Both the position numbers and the translations under genes were made by a program. The notes below the pieces were generated by a model. The model made no database searches, had not been told where the DNA came from, and saw nothing but the letters and a program-made list of their open reading frames with translations. Shown one piece after another: positions 1 through 7,750 of a stretch of 36,200 nt of DNA (positions are counted from its first letter, which is position 1; every line of letters begins with the position of its first letter). This stretch comes from RGIG5579 sp045597125. GTDB taxonomy: Bacteria > Bacillota > Clostridia > Oscillospirales > SIG627. The stretch lies in NCBI GenBank assembly GCA_045597125.1, contig JAZODR010000053.1:1-36200 (forward strand). Reading direction: 5' to 3'.

Positions 1-1246
1 CGTTGGTGTCTGTCCCACCAACTCCCTGAAGATGGTTGCTCAGGAGAGCCAGGCCGCCGAGCAGGAGGTCTTCGACTACTGCGTGGCCAACGTCTCCGAG
101 AAGACCGAGGTTTGCGGTAAGACCGTGATTTCCAGCCAGTACAAGAAGCCTCTGCTGGAGTTCTCCGGCTCCTGCGCCGGCTGTGCCGAGACTGCTTACG
201 CCCGTCTGATCACTCAGCTGTTCGGCGATCGTATGTATATCTCCAACGCCACCGGTTGTTCCTCCATCTGGGGTGGCCCCGCTGCTACCTCTCCCTATAC
301 CACCGATGCCAACGGCCACGGTCCCGCTTGGGCTAACTCCCTGTTTGAGGACAACGCTGAGCACGGCTTTGGTATGTATCTGGGCCAGAAGGCTCTCCGT
401 GAGAACCTGATTGCTAAGGTTGAGAAGCTGGCTGAGTCCGCTGAGGGCGAAGTTAAGGCTGCTATCGACGAGTTCCTGGCTACCAAGGAAGACGGCAAGC
501 TGAACAAGATCGCTACCGAGAAGCTGGTTGCTGCTCTCGAGGGCTGCGATTGCGAGCTCTGCAAGGAAATCCTGGCTGACAAGGAATATCTGTGCAAGAA
601 GTCCGTTTGGATCCTCGGTGGTGACGGTTGGGCTTACGATATCGGCTTCGGCGGCTTGGACCATGTTCTGGCAAGCGGCGAGGACGTAAACGTTATGGTA
701 TTCGATACCGAGGTTTACTCCAACACCGGCGGCCAGGCTTCCAAGGCTTCCAATATCGGTCAGGTTGCTCAGTTTGCCGCAGCAGGTAAGGCAATCGGCA
801 AGAAGAACCTTGCTGAGATCGCAATGAGCTACGGCTACGTTTACGTTGCTCAGGTTGCTATGGGCGCAGATATGAATCAGCTCCTGAAGGCTCTCACCGA
901 AGCAGAAGCTTATCCCGGACCTTCCTTGATTATCGGCTACGCTCCTTGCGAAATGCACGGAATTAAGGGTACTATGGCAAACTGCCAGGTAGAAATGAAG
1001 AAGGCTGTTGAAGCAGGCTACTGGCAGATGTTCCGTTACAATCCCTTGGCTGAGAAGAAGTTGGTAGTTGACTCCAAGGCTCCCAGCGCTTCCTACAAAG
1101 ACTTCATTAAGAATGAGACCCGTTACGCTCGTCTGGTTCAGCAAAATGCAGAACGCGCAGAGGCTCTCTTCGATAAGGCTGAAGCCGCCGCTACTGAGCG
1201 CTACAACAAGCTAACCAAGCTTGAAAAGCTCTACGGCGAAGAATAA
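1..1246 (+). CDS. nifJ: Pyruvate:ferredoxin (flavodoxin) oxidoreductase, C-terminal part; 5' end outside window
   Basis: Oxidatively decarboxylates pyruvate to acetyl-CoA and passes the electrons to ferredoxin; cytoplasmic, central to anaerobic carbon metabolism. About 414 residues are visible and the frame is already open at base 2. The first residues, VCPTNSLKM, fit the end of the ferredoxin-like domain. GSCAGCAET holds cysteines that ligate the iron-sulfur cluster near the active site, and the thiamine-diphosphate motif GDGWAYDIG is followed by VYSNTGGQASKAS. All match the C-terminal third of the single-chain family (about 1,170 residues in full). The region is rich in C-ending codons, as expected for a highly expressed gene. 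A strong terminator follows directly. The methionine at base 32 is internal, not a start. Confidence 0.95.
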   Translation, partial: VGVCPTNSLKMVAQESQAAEQEVFDYCVANVSEKTEVCGKTVISSQYKKPLLEFSGSCAGCAETAYARLITQLFGDRMYISNATGCSSIWGGPAATSPYTTDANGHGPAWANSLFEDNAEHGFGMYLGQKALRENLIAKVEKLAESAEGEVKAAIDEFLATKEDGKLNKIATEKLVAALEGCDCELCKEILADKEYLCKKSVWILGGDGWAYDIGFGGLDHVLASGEDVNVMVFDTEVYSNTGGQASKASNIGQVAQFAAAGKAIGKKNLAEIAMSYGYVYVAQVAMGADMNQLLKALTEAEAYPGPSLIIGYAPCEMHGIKGTMANCQVEMKKAVEAGYWQMFRYNPLAEKKLVVDSKAPSASYKDFIKNETRYARLVQQNAERAEALFDKAEAAATERYNKLTKLEKLYGEE

Positions 1247-1251
1247 AAAAT

Positions 1252-1281
1252 AAAAAGCACCCCATCCGGGGTGCTTTTTTT
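1252..1281 (+). terminator. Rho-independent terminator after the oxidoreductase gene
   Basis: GCACCCC (1257-1263) pairs with GGGGTGC (1268-1274) across a four-base ATCC loop. It is preceded by an A-run and followed by seven Ts. It begins six bases after the stop codon. Confidence 0.93.
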
Positions 1282-1302
1282 ATATGTTCTATTTATTTTA
1301 TA

Positions 1303-1331
1303 TTTACTTTTGTCAAAATTTCTGTTATAAT
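1303..1331 (+). promoter_or_regulatory. Putative sigma-A promoter for the dCMP deaminase gene
   Basis: TTTACT (1303-1308) and TATAAT (1326-1331) are 17 bases apart. A TG at 1323-1324 makes an extended -10 element. It lies between the upstream terminator and the CGGAGGA ribosome binding site at 1351-1357. Confidence 0.7.
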
Positions 1332-1365
1332 GTATTATCTATATGTTAAACGGAGGAATTTTTCG

Positions 1366-1854
1366 ATGTCCAATCGTACTTCCAAAGAAAATTATTATCT
1401 GGATATTGCCCAGACCGTAGCGGAGCGCGGCACTTGTCTGAGAAAAAAATACGGAGCAATCATTGTAAAAAATGACGTGATTGTTTCCACCGGCTACGTA
1501 GGCGCCCCCAGAGGTCGTCAAAACTGCTGTGATCTCCAATTTTGTCTGCGAGAAAAGCTGAATATCCCCCGCGGAGAACGCTACGAGCTTTGCCGCAGCG
1601 TTCACGCCGAGCAAAATGCCATTATCAATGCATCCCGCGAACAGATGATCGGCGCAACGATGTACCTGTGCGGCATTGATGCCAAAACGGGCGAATACGT
1701 TGCCAATTCCTCCAGCTGCCAGATGTGCAAGCGCATGATCATCAATGCGGGCATTGAAAAGGTGATCATCCGCGATAGCAAAGAGGATTACCGCGTAATC
1801 TCCGTTTCCGACTGGGTAGAAAACGACGACTCCCTCGGTCAAATGGGATATTAA
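1366..1854 (+). CDS. Deoxycytidylate (dCMP) deaminase family protein
   Basis: Zinc-dependent deaminase, 162 residues, predicted to convert dCMP to dUMP for thymidylate synthesis. The motif HAEQN (H80, catalytic E82) and SCQMC (C118, C121) supply the zinc site. The usual proline before the first cysteine of PCxxC is a serine here. An extra cysteine-rich loop (C54, C55, C60, C76) is typical of Firmicute dCMP deaminases, including the competence-locus protein ComEB. The start at 1366 was chosen over the upstream in-frame ATG at 1330 because CGGAGGA sits just before 1366 and 1330 lies inside the -10 element. glnN follows after 28 bases with no terminator, so the two are probably co-transcribed. 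A related cytidine/tRNA deaminase activity is possible but less likely. Confidence 0.88.
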   Translation: MSNRTSKENYYLDIAQTVAERGTCLRKKYGAIIVKNDVIVSTGYVGAPRGRQNCCDLQFCLREKLNIPRGERYELCRSVHAEQNAIINASREQMIGATMYLCGIDAKTGEYVANSSSCQMCKRMIINAGIEKVIIRDSKEDYRVISVSDWVENDDSLGQMGY

Positions 1855-1882
1855 ATACTGATTTAGAAGGATAATCAACAAA

Positions 1883-3967
1883 ATGAACGTTCCCGAAATC
1901 TTCGGCTCATTGGTTTTCAATGACGCCATGATGAAAAAATATCTGCCCGAGCAGATTTATATTTCCCTGAAAAATACCGCCTCCAAAGGCGAGAGACTGG
2001 ACCCCCATATTGCCGACGAAGTGGCAAAGGGAATGCGGGATTGGGCGCTTTCTAAGGGCGCGACCCACTTTACCCATTGGTTCCAGCCTATGACCGACTC
2101 CACCGCGGAAAAGCACGATTCTTTCGTGCGCCCCGTGAATGAAAGCGAGATTACCATGGAATTTTCCGGCAAAAATCTCATTGCCGGCGAGGCAGACGCT
2201 TCCTCTTTCCCTTCCGGCGGTCTGAGGGCTACCTTCGAAGCGCGGGGCTACTCTGCTTGGGATCCCACCTCCCCCGCTTTTATTAAAGATAAAACGCTGT
2301 GTATCCCCACGGCTTTCTGTTCCTATCGTGGCGAAAGTCTGGATAAAAAAACACCCCTACTCCGTTCTCAAGAAGCCATCGACCGCGAAGCAAGAAGACT
2401 GCTGAAGCTTTTTGGCATCGAAACCCGCAGAGTAGTTGCCAACGTAGGCGCCGAGCAGGAATACTTCCTCATCGACGATGAAGTATGGACCAAGCGCCCC
2501 GATCTGCTTTACTGCGGAAGAACCTTGTTTGGCGCAATGCCCCCCAAGGGACAGGATATGGACGGCCATTACTACGGTCAAATTAAGCCCCGCGTACATG
2601 CGTTTATGCAGGAATTGGACGAGGAGCTTTGGAAATTGGGCATCCTTGCCAACACGGAACACAACGAGGTTGCACCTGCCCAGCACGAGCTGGCACCCAT
2701 TTTTGCCACGGTAAACATTGCCACGGATCATAACCAATTGACCATGGAAATGATGAAGAAGATTGCCGCGCGTCACGGACTTGCCTGTCTGCTCCATGAA
2801 AAGCCTTTCAAGGGAGTCAACGGCAGCGGTAAACACAATAACTGGTCCCTTTCCACCGCGGAGGGTCTCAATCTTCTCAAACCCGGAAAAACCCCCAGTC
2901 AAAATGCTTTATTTCTCCTGATGCTTACTGCCGTTATCAAGGCAGTAGATGAAAATCAGGATTTACTTCGCATTTCCGTTTCTTCCCACGGAAACGATCA
3001 CCGTTTGGGCGGTAATGAAGCACCTCCCGCCATTCTTTCCATCTTTCTCGGTTCCGAACTGGAAAATATTCTGGAAGATATTATGGCAGGAGAAACACCC
3101 GAAGACAGACCCAGAACCCGTCTCAATATCGGCGCCTCCGTTCTTCCTGAATTACCCTGTGACTCCACAGACCGAAACCGCACCTCTCCCTTTGCCTTTA
3201 CAGGTAACAAATTTGAGTTTCGTATGCCCGGCTCTTCTTGCTCTATCGGTTGCCCCAATATGATTATGAATACCATCGTGGCAGAAGCGCTTTCCTCTTT
3301 CTCTGACGTTCTGGAAAACGCCCGCGATTTCCAGAAATCATTAAACAAGCTCATCCACGATACCCTGATTTGCCACCGTCGCATTATTTACGGCGGTAAC
3401 AACTATACCGAGGAATGGCGCGAAGAAGCTCTGCGCCGCGGTCTGGAGAACTTTACCAATACCGTAGAAGCCCTCCCCCATTATACCGATGAAAAAAATG
3501 TGCGTATATTTGAAAAGCATGGGGTACTTTCCGAAGCGGAAATCGCCTCCCGCCAAGAGGTGCTTTTGGAAAACTATACTAAGAGTCTTTCCGTAGAAGC
3601 CCTGACCTTTGTAGATATCACACGCAAGGACATTCTTCCTGCAGTTCTTAGCTATCAAAAGTTTTTATTAAATGAATTACATCTGAAGGATTCTCCTTTT
3701 CCCCTGTCCATTTTTGTTGAGAAAGAGCTTTTGGAACAGGCATCTGCCCTTTGCGAAAAGCTTTATAAAAAACTCATCGCTTTGGAAAATGCTATTTCAG
3801 AAAGCAAAAACATCAAAGAAACTCTGCCTGCGGCACAGTTTGCCCGTACAGTACTGTTTACCAAAATGGAAGAGCTTCGTGAAACAGTGGATACATTAGA
3901 AACCCTTCTCCCCAGAGAAATGTGGCCCTTCCCCACTTACGGCGAAATTCTCTATAGTGTAAAATAA
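1883..3967 (+). CDS. glnN: Type III glutamine synthetase (GlnN)
   Basis: ATP-dependent synthesis of glutamine from glutamate and ammonia; cytoplasmic. The 694-residue length and the N-terminal FGSLVFND segment are marks of the large GSIII class, unlike the roughly 440-residue GSI. The class motif KPFKGVNGSGKHNNWSL lies near residue 310, and GAEQEYFLID near residue 190 is the metal/glutamate-binding strand. GSIII enzymes are common in Bacteroidetes, cyanobacteria and Clostridia. AGAAGGA precedes the ATG at 1883. The gene is C-rich over G on this strand although transcribed rightward toward dnaA, which places it on the lagging strand if replication starts in the dnaA-dnaN gap. No PII or GlnR gene lies nearby. 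Confidence 0.95.
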   Translation: MNVPEIFGSLVFNDAMMKKYLPEQIYISLKNTASKGERLDPHIADEVAKGMRDWALSKGATHFTHWFQPMTDSTAEKHDSFVRPVNESEITMEFSGKNLIAGEADASSFPSGGLRATFEARGYSAWDPTSPAFIKDKTLCIPTAFCSYRGESLDKKTPLLRSQEAIDREARRLLKLFGIETRRVVANVGAEQEYFLIDDEVWTKRPDLLYCGRTLFGAMPPKGQDMDGHYYGQIKPRVHAFMQELDEELWKLGILANTEHNEVAPAQHELAPIFATVNIATDHNQLTMEMMKKIAARHGLACLLHEKPFKGVNGSGKHNNWSLSTAEGLNLLKPGKTPSQNALFLLMLTAVIKAVDENQDLLRISVSSHGNDHRLGGNEAPPAILSIFLGSELENILEDIMAGETPEDRPRTRLNIGASVLPELPCDSTDRNRTSPFAFTGNKFEFRMPGSSCSIGCPNMIMNTIVAEALSSFSDVLENARDFQKSLNKLIHDTLICHRRIIYGGNNYTEEWREEALRRGLENFTNTVEALPHYTDEKNVRIFEKHGVLSEAEIASRQEVLLENYTKSLSVEALTFVDITRKDILPAVLSYQKFLLNELHLKDSPFPLSIFVEKELLEQASALCEKLYKKLIALENAISESKNIKETLPAAQFARTVLFTKMEELRETVDTLETLLPREMWPFPTYGEILYSVK

Positions 3968-3990
3968 ACCAACAAAAGGAGAGAGCAAAT

Positions 3991-4740
3991 ATGGCGCCCG
4001 AGCGTTACCGCGCAACACAAAAACCCAAATCCTCAACCAAAAAACCATCACAAAAAACGCTTTCTCCGGAAGAAAAACGTCGTCGCGCACGGCTAAAACG
4101 GGAAGAAATCATCCGTCGGAAAAAGGAAATTTTACAACAAAAAAGACTGCGCCGTGAACGCAGAAAAAGACTTTTCATTCTCAGTTTTTGGGTAGCCGTT
4201 ATCCTTGTGGCTCTTTACTGGACCGTGGTTGCCATTTCCATAACAAACCGTCCCGACGGAAGTAAAAATGCCTTGCCTTTGCTTTTATTTGAACAAGGAA
4301 AACGGGAAGAAAAAGAAGAATATCTTCCCGAAGAAATTTGTATCGGCAGTACCAAATATTTGCCCGTTACATTTTTAAATGATTTTTTTGCCATTAGTGA
4401 ATTCGGCGACCAAAAAACCCGCTCTTTTCTCATTTGTTCCAATGGCGAATTTGCTACCTTCTACCTGAATAATGAGGAAATTGTCATCAATGGGGAACGG
4501 GTATCCATGCAAGCCCCCGCTTTGATGAAAGACGGAAAATTGTTTCTGCCCATAGATTTTTATGCAGAAAAAATGTCTTGCTTTGAATTGGGCAAAAACA
4601 ATACAACCTATGGTGCAGACGTACTCACCTTTTTAAACGATAGGGAACCGACATTCACCTTTCATTCCTGTCCCTTAGAAACCCCTGTAGATTATGCAAC
4701 CGTTCCCATTGCCCCTACCGTTCCTGCAGAACCAACCTAA
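3991..4740 (+). CDS. Unrecognised single-pass membrane protein with very basic N-terminus
   Basis: I do not recognise a family for this 249-residue protein. Residues 1-60 are extremely rich in Lys/Arg, with runs such as KRRRARLKREE, and look like a cytoplasmic basic helix that could contact nucleic acid or phospholipid heads. Residues about 61-83 form one membrane helix. The remaining 165 residues are probably outside the cell; the segment around VINGERVSMQAP...DGKLFLPIDF (about residues 165-190) resembles the stalk module of copper-amine-oxidase-like N-terminal domains found in Firmicute wall proteins. The C-terminus is rich in Pro, Thr and Val. An AAAGGAGAG site precedes the ATG, 23 bases after glnN, and a strong terminator follows. 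Its place directly before dnaA is noteworthy but not informative of function. Confidence 0.75.
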   Translation: MAPERYRATQKPKSSTKKPSQKTLSPEEKRRRARLKREEIIRRKKEILQQKRLRRERRKRLFILSFWVAVILVALYWTVVAISITNRPDGSKNALPLLLFEQGKREEKEEYLPEEICIGSTKYLPVTFLNDFFAISEFGDQKTRSFLICSNGEFATFYLNNEEIVINGERVSMQAPALMKDGKLFLPIDFYAEKMSCFELGKNNTTYGADVLTFLNDREPTFTFHSCPLETPVDYATVPIAPTVPAEPT

Positions 4741-4744
4741 TACC

Positions 4745-4790
4745 AAATAGCCTTTTCTCCACAAAAACGGATGAAAAGGCTATTTTTTAT
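4745..4790 (+). terminator. Rho-independent terminator upstream of dnaA
   Basis: AAATAGCCTTTTC (4745-4757) pairs with GAAAAGGCTATTT (4773-4785), followed by more Ts. It separates the glnN run from dnaA. The sequence TTCTCCACA at 4755-4763, running from the stem into the loop, is one mismatch from the DnaA box TTATCCACA. Confidence 0.92.
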
Positions 4791-4843
4791 TAAAAAATTG
4801 TAAATTTTTTTCATTTTTTTATAGAAAAGCAAACAAAAAACTC

Positions 4844-4872
4844 TTGTTTTTTAGTAATATATATATTATAAT
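4844..4872 (+). promoter_or_regulatory. Probable dnaA promoter inside an AT palindrome
   Basis: TTGTTT (4844-4849) and a perfect TATAAT (4867-4872) are 17 bases apart, about 60 bases before the dnaA start. The -10 hexamer lies in the centre of an inverted repeat with arms TAGTAATATA (4852-4861) and TATATTACTA (4877-4886). Confidence 0.75.
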
Positions 4873-4934
4873 ATTATATATTACTATAATTATAGGCATT
4901 TTCAAATGAATACATAAAAAATACGGAGGTTTAA

Positions 4935-6398
4935 ATGGATTCTAATAAGGCAATATGGAATCACGTTCTGACCCATATCAGTACCGAAGCAGGCATTTCA
5001 AGAGCCACCTTCAGTATTTGGTTTCAGGACCTTTGCTTAGAGCAGCTTACAGATACTCACGCATATATCTCCGCGGCAGAGGAATACAAAGCAGAATTTG
5101 TATTCAATCGCTTTTACAGCCAATTGCAAAATCATATTTTTACAGTGCTTGGCGCTCGGTGTGAACTGGTACTTTTTGCACGCGATATTCATGCGGGAAA
5201 AATCAAACAAATTATTGATGAACATATCCGTTCCGGCGTTTTGCCTCAGGGCGTTTTTTGCAAAGAAACTCCCAGCGAAGAATTGGCAGAAGAAGAAGCT
5301 CTTACCGAAGAAGAGAAAAAAATCGTACATACCATCACAGAAAAGAAATCCATAGGCACCATTATTAAATCTGAGATTCCCGCAACCCGCGGAGCGGAAT
5401 ATACATTTGATAATTTTATCGTAGGCGATACCAACCGTATGGCGCATCAAGCTTGTTTAGCAGTGGCAAAAAATCCTGCGGAGTGCTGGAATCCTTTATA
5501 TCTTTATGCACCCTCAGGAATGGGTAAAACCCACCTTCTCTACGCTATTTCCAATGAAATTATCAAGCACAATCCCACAAAAAGAATTATGTACGTGCGA
5601 GGAGAAGATTTTACCAATGAATTGATTGACCAGTTAATGGCAAAAAAACCCATGCACTTTTTCCGTGAACGCTATCGCAATGTAGACGTACTATTGGTAG
5701 ACGATGTGCAATTCTTTGCAGGAAAAGATTCTTCTCAACATGAATTTTTTCATACCTTTGATACGCTCTATCAATTACATAAGCAAATCATTCTTACAAG
5801 TGATTGCCCTCCCAAAGAACTGAAACGATTGGATGAGAGGCTTCGTACCCGTTTTGAATCCGGTCTGACCGTAGATATTCAGCCTCCTGAATTGGAGCTG
5901 AGAGTTGCCATTGCCGCAAGCAAGGCAGAAGCTCTTGGTTTTTCCATTCCCGACGAGGTATTGCTATATATTGCAAATAATATTAAATCCAGCATCCGAC
6001 AACTGGAAGGCGTTGTTAAGCGTCTTCACGGCTATTCCATTATTTTCGGCAAGAAAATTGATTTAGAACTTGCGAAAAACTGCGTACAGGATTTGGTTCC
6101 CAAGAAAAGTATAGATAGTATCGTAGAAAAAACTTTTGATAAAATTTGTGAAAAGTACAAAGTATCTATTCAGGATTTAACAGGAAAACGCAGACAGGCA
6201 AATATCGTCATTGCCAGACATGTATCCATTTACATTTTTGATCAATTGACCGATCTTTCTTCCGTTGAAATCGCGCGGTATTTTTCTCAGGATCATTCTA
6301 CTATTCTTTCCGCCATTAAAAACGTAGAAAAAAAGATTGAAGTCAGCCCCGATTTTGAAGAAGAAATCACAAGACTTATTCGTGAAATCACAGAATAA
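4935..6398 (+). CDS. dnaA: Chromosomal replication initiator DnaA
   Basis: AAA+ ATPase that binds DnaA boxes, melts the origin and recruits the helicase loader. Length is 487 residues. Domain I covers about 1-85, an acidic linker about 108-150, and the ATPase about 155-375 with Walker A PSGMGKTH (193-200), Walker B LLVDDVQF (253-260) and an arginine-finger segment RLRTRF (302-307). Domain IV begins near 395; its DNA-binding motif reads FSQDHSTIL (450-458) where the usual form is FGGRDHTTV. ACGGAGG precedes the ATG. The gene is C-rich on this strand, unlike dnaN and everything downstream. Expression is probably controlled at the palindromic promoter upstream, and possibly by DnaA itself through the box at 4755-4763. 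Confidence 0.98.
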   Translation: MDSNKAIWNHVLTHISTEAGISRATFSIWFQDLCLEQLTDTHAYISAAEEYKAEFVFNRFYSQLQNHIFTVLGARCELVLFARDIHAGKIKQIIDEHIRSGVLPQGVFCKETPSEELAEEEALTEEEKKIVHTITEKKSIGTIIKSEIPATRGAEYTFDNFIVGDTNRMAHQACLAVAKNPAECWNPLYLYAPSGMGKTHLLYAISNEIIKHNPTKRIMYVRGEDFTNELIDQLMAKKPMHFFRERYRNVDVLLVDDVQFFAGKDSSQHEFFHTFDTLYQLHKQIILTSDCPPKELKRLDERLRTRFESGLTVDIQPPELELRVAIAASKAEALGFSIPDEVLLYIANNIKSSIRQLEGVVKRLHGYSIIFGKKIDLELAKNCVQDLVPKKSIDSIVEKTFDKICEKYKVSIQDLTGKRRQANIVIARHVSIYIFDQLTDLSSVEIARYFSQDHSTILSAIKNVEKKIEVSPDFEEEITRLIREITE

Positions 6399-6631
6399 TC
6401 CACAACAATCTGTTAATTTGCTGTGATTTTTGTGTGGAAAAATTTTTTTCACAAAAAGACTTACTTTTATTCTTCTTTTTTCCCGAAAATTTTTCACACA
6501 AAGAAAATGATTCCAATCCTTGATATACAAAGGATTATAAAAGAATTCACAGAATTCACCGACCCTACTGATACTACGAAATAATTATATAAAAAAATAA
6601 AATTTAATTTTTGTGCAGGAGAGAAAAAATT
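6396..6631. other. oriC: Probable replication origin (oriC) with Bacillus-type unwinding elements
   Basis: The dnaA-dnaN gap holds box-like 9-mers: TAATCCACA (6396-6404), TGTGGAAAA (6433-6441, reverse), TTTTTCACA (6445-6453 and 6490-6498), each one mismatch from TTATNCACA. Two tandem weaker boxes, GAATTCACA (6543-6551) and GAATTCACC (6552-6560), lead into a short GC-rich step GACCC and then in-register triplets CTA-CTG-ATA-CTA (6565-6576). The triplets are followed by an almost pure AT tract (6579-6612). This order (two boxes, GC step, DnaA-trios, AT-rich tract) is that of the basal unwinding system described for Bacillus subtilis. Sampled strand composition flips here. No experimental proof is available from sequence alone. 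Confidence 0.82.
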
Positions 6632-7750
6632 ATGTTTATCCGAGCCGAGAAAAAAATCTTATTGGACGCTATTAGTCCTTGTCTTTGTGCAATCGCTTCC
6701 CGTAGTGCGAATGCCGCTCTTGCTTGTTTGTATTTTAAAACAGAGAAAGAAAAAAATCAGGTACATATTACCACCTTTGATACTACAAAAGGTGTGAAAA
6801 CTGCTTTTGAAGCACAAATTTTAGAAGAAGGAGCAATTCTTCTGGATGCAGTAAAGCTTAGCTCTATGATTCGTACTTTGCCTGATGGAGAAATTACCAT
6901 TTCAAGCGATGTAAATTTTGTTACTACCATTTCTTCCGGTGCGGCAAAATTTGAAATTTTAGGTATGAACAGTGATCTTTTCCCTGCTATGCCTACTCTT
7001 TCGGGTGATAAAAAATTTGTTATTCAGCAAGGGCAGTTGAAAAAAATGTTGCAACAGGTAATTTTTGCTTGTGCTACCATTGATTTAAAGCCTGTTCTTA
7101 CCGGTGTACTGTTTGAATCTCATGGAGAAAAGCTTCGTCTTTGCGGTTGCGATGGTTATCGTATTGCCATTCGTGAAGAAGAATGTATTAAAGGACTTGC
7201 TTTGGACGTACGTTTTGTAGTTCCTGCAAAAACGCTGCATGAATTGATTCGACTCCTTGCAGATTCTGAAGAGCAGGTTCGTATTGAGCTTGCCGGCAGA
7301 CATATTATTTTTGCGTTTGAAGACTTTTTCTTCTTCTCTCGCTATGTAGATGGTGAATATATTGATTATTCAAAATCCTTGCCTAAGGAATTTCGTACCC
7401 GAGTACGCGTTTCTTTATCGGATGCAATCGGATGTTTTGAAAGATGTGCTTTGCTGATTGATGAAAGAGCTAAGAGTCCTATTCGATTACAGGTAACGCC
7501 TGATGGACTGGAAGTAAAATGTATCACTGCCAACGGTAAAATTGATGAAGAGATTCGTTGCAGTGTTGAAGGTGAAAATATGCTGGTAGGCTTTAACAAT
7601 AAATTTTTATTGGATGCGCTTCGCGGCGCGGCTGCTTGTGGTCAAGAGGAAGTATGTTTTGATTTGAATTCTCCTCTTTCCGGTATGGCAATTACCTCTT
7701 TGGAAACCGGTACATTTTATTATATGGTCGTTCCTATGCGACTGAACTGA
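6632..7750 (+). CDS. dnaN: DNA polymerase III beta subunit (sliding clamp)
   Basis: Forms the dimeric ring that tethers the replicative polymerase to DNA and serves as a docking platform for repair and replication proteins. The 372-residue length is normal for the family's three repeated clamp domains. The C-terminal MVVPMRL matches the conserved end that lines the protein-binding pocket, and GVLFESHGEKLRLCGCDGYRIA fits the middle domain. The ATG at 6632 is chosen because AGGAGAG (6617-6623) sits 8 bases upstream; an in-frame TTG at 6611 lies before that site. The stop codon overlaps the recF start by one base (TGATG), so translation is probably coupled. There is no S4-domain yaaA gene between dnaN and recF, unlike B. 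subtilis. Confidence 0.98.
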   Translation: MFIRAEKKILLDAISPCLCAIASRSANAALACLYFKTEKEKNQVHITTFDTTKGVKTAFEAQILEEGAILLDAVKLSSMIRTLPDGEITISSDVNFVTTISSGAAKFEILGMNSDLFPAMPTLSGDKKFVIQQGQLKKMLQQVIFACATIDLKPVLTGVLFESHGEKLRLCGCDGYRIAIREEECIKGLALDVRFVVPAKTLHELIRLLADSEEQVRIELAGRHIIFAFEDFFFFSRYVDGEYIDYSKSLPKEFRTRVRVSLSDAIGCFERCALLIDERAKSPIRLQVTPDGLEVKCITANGKIDEEIRCSVEGENMLVGFNNKFLLDALRGAAACGQEEVCFDLNSPLSGMAITSLETGTFYYMVVPMRLN

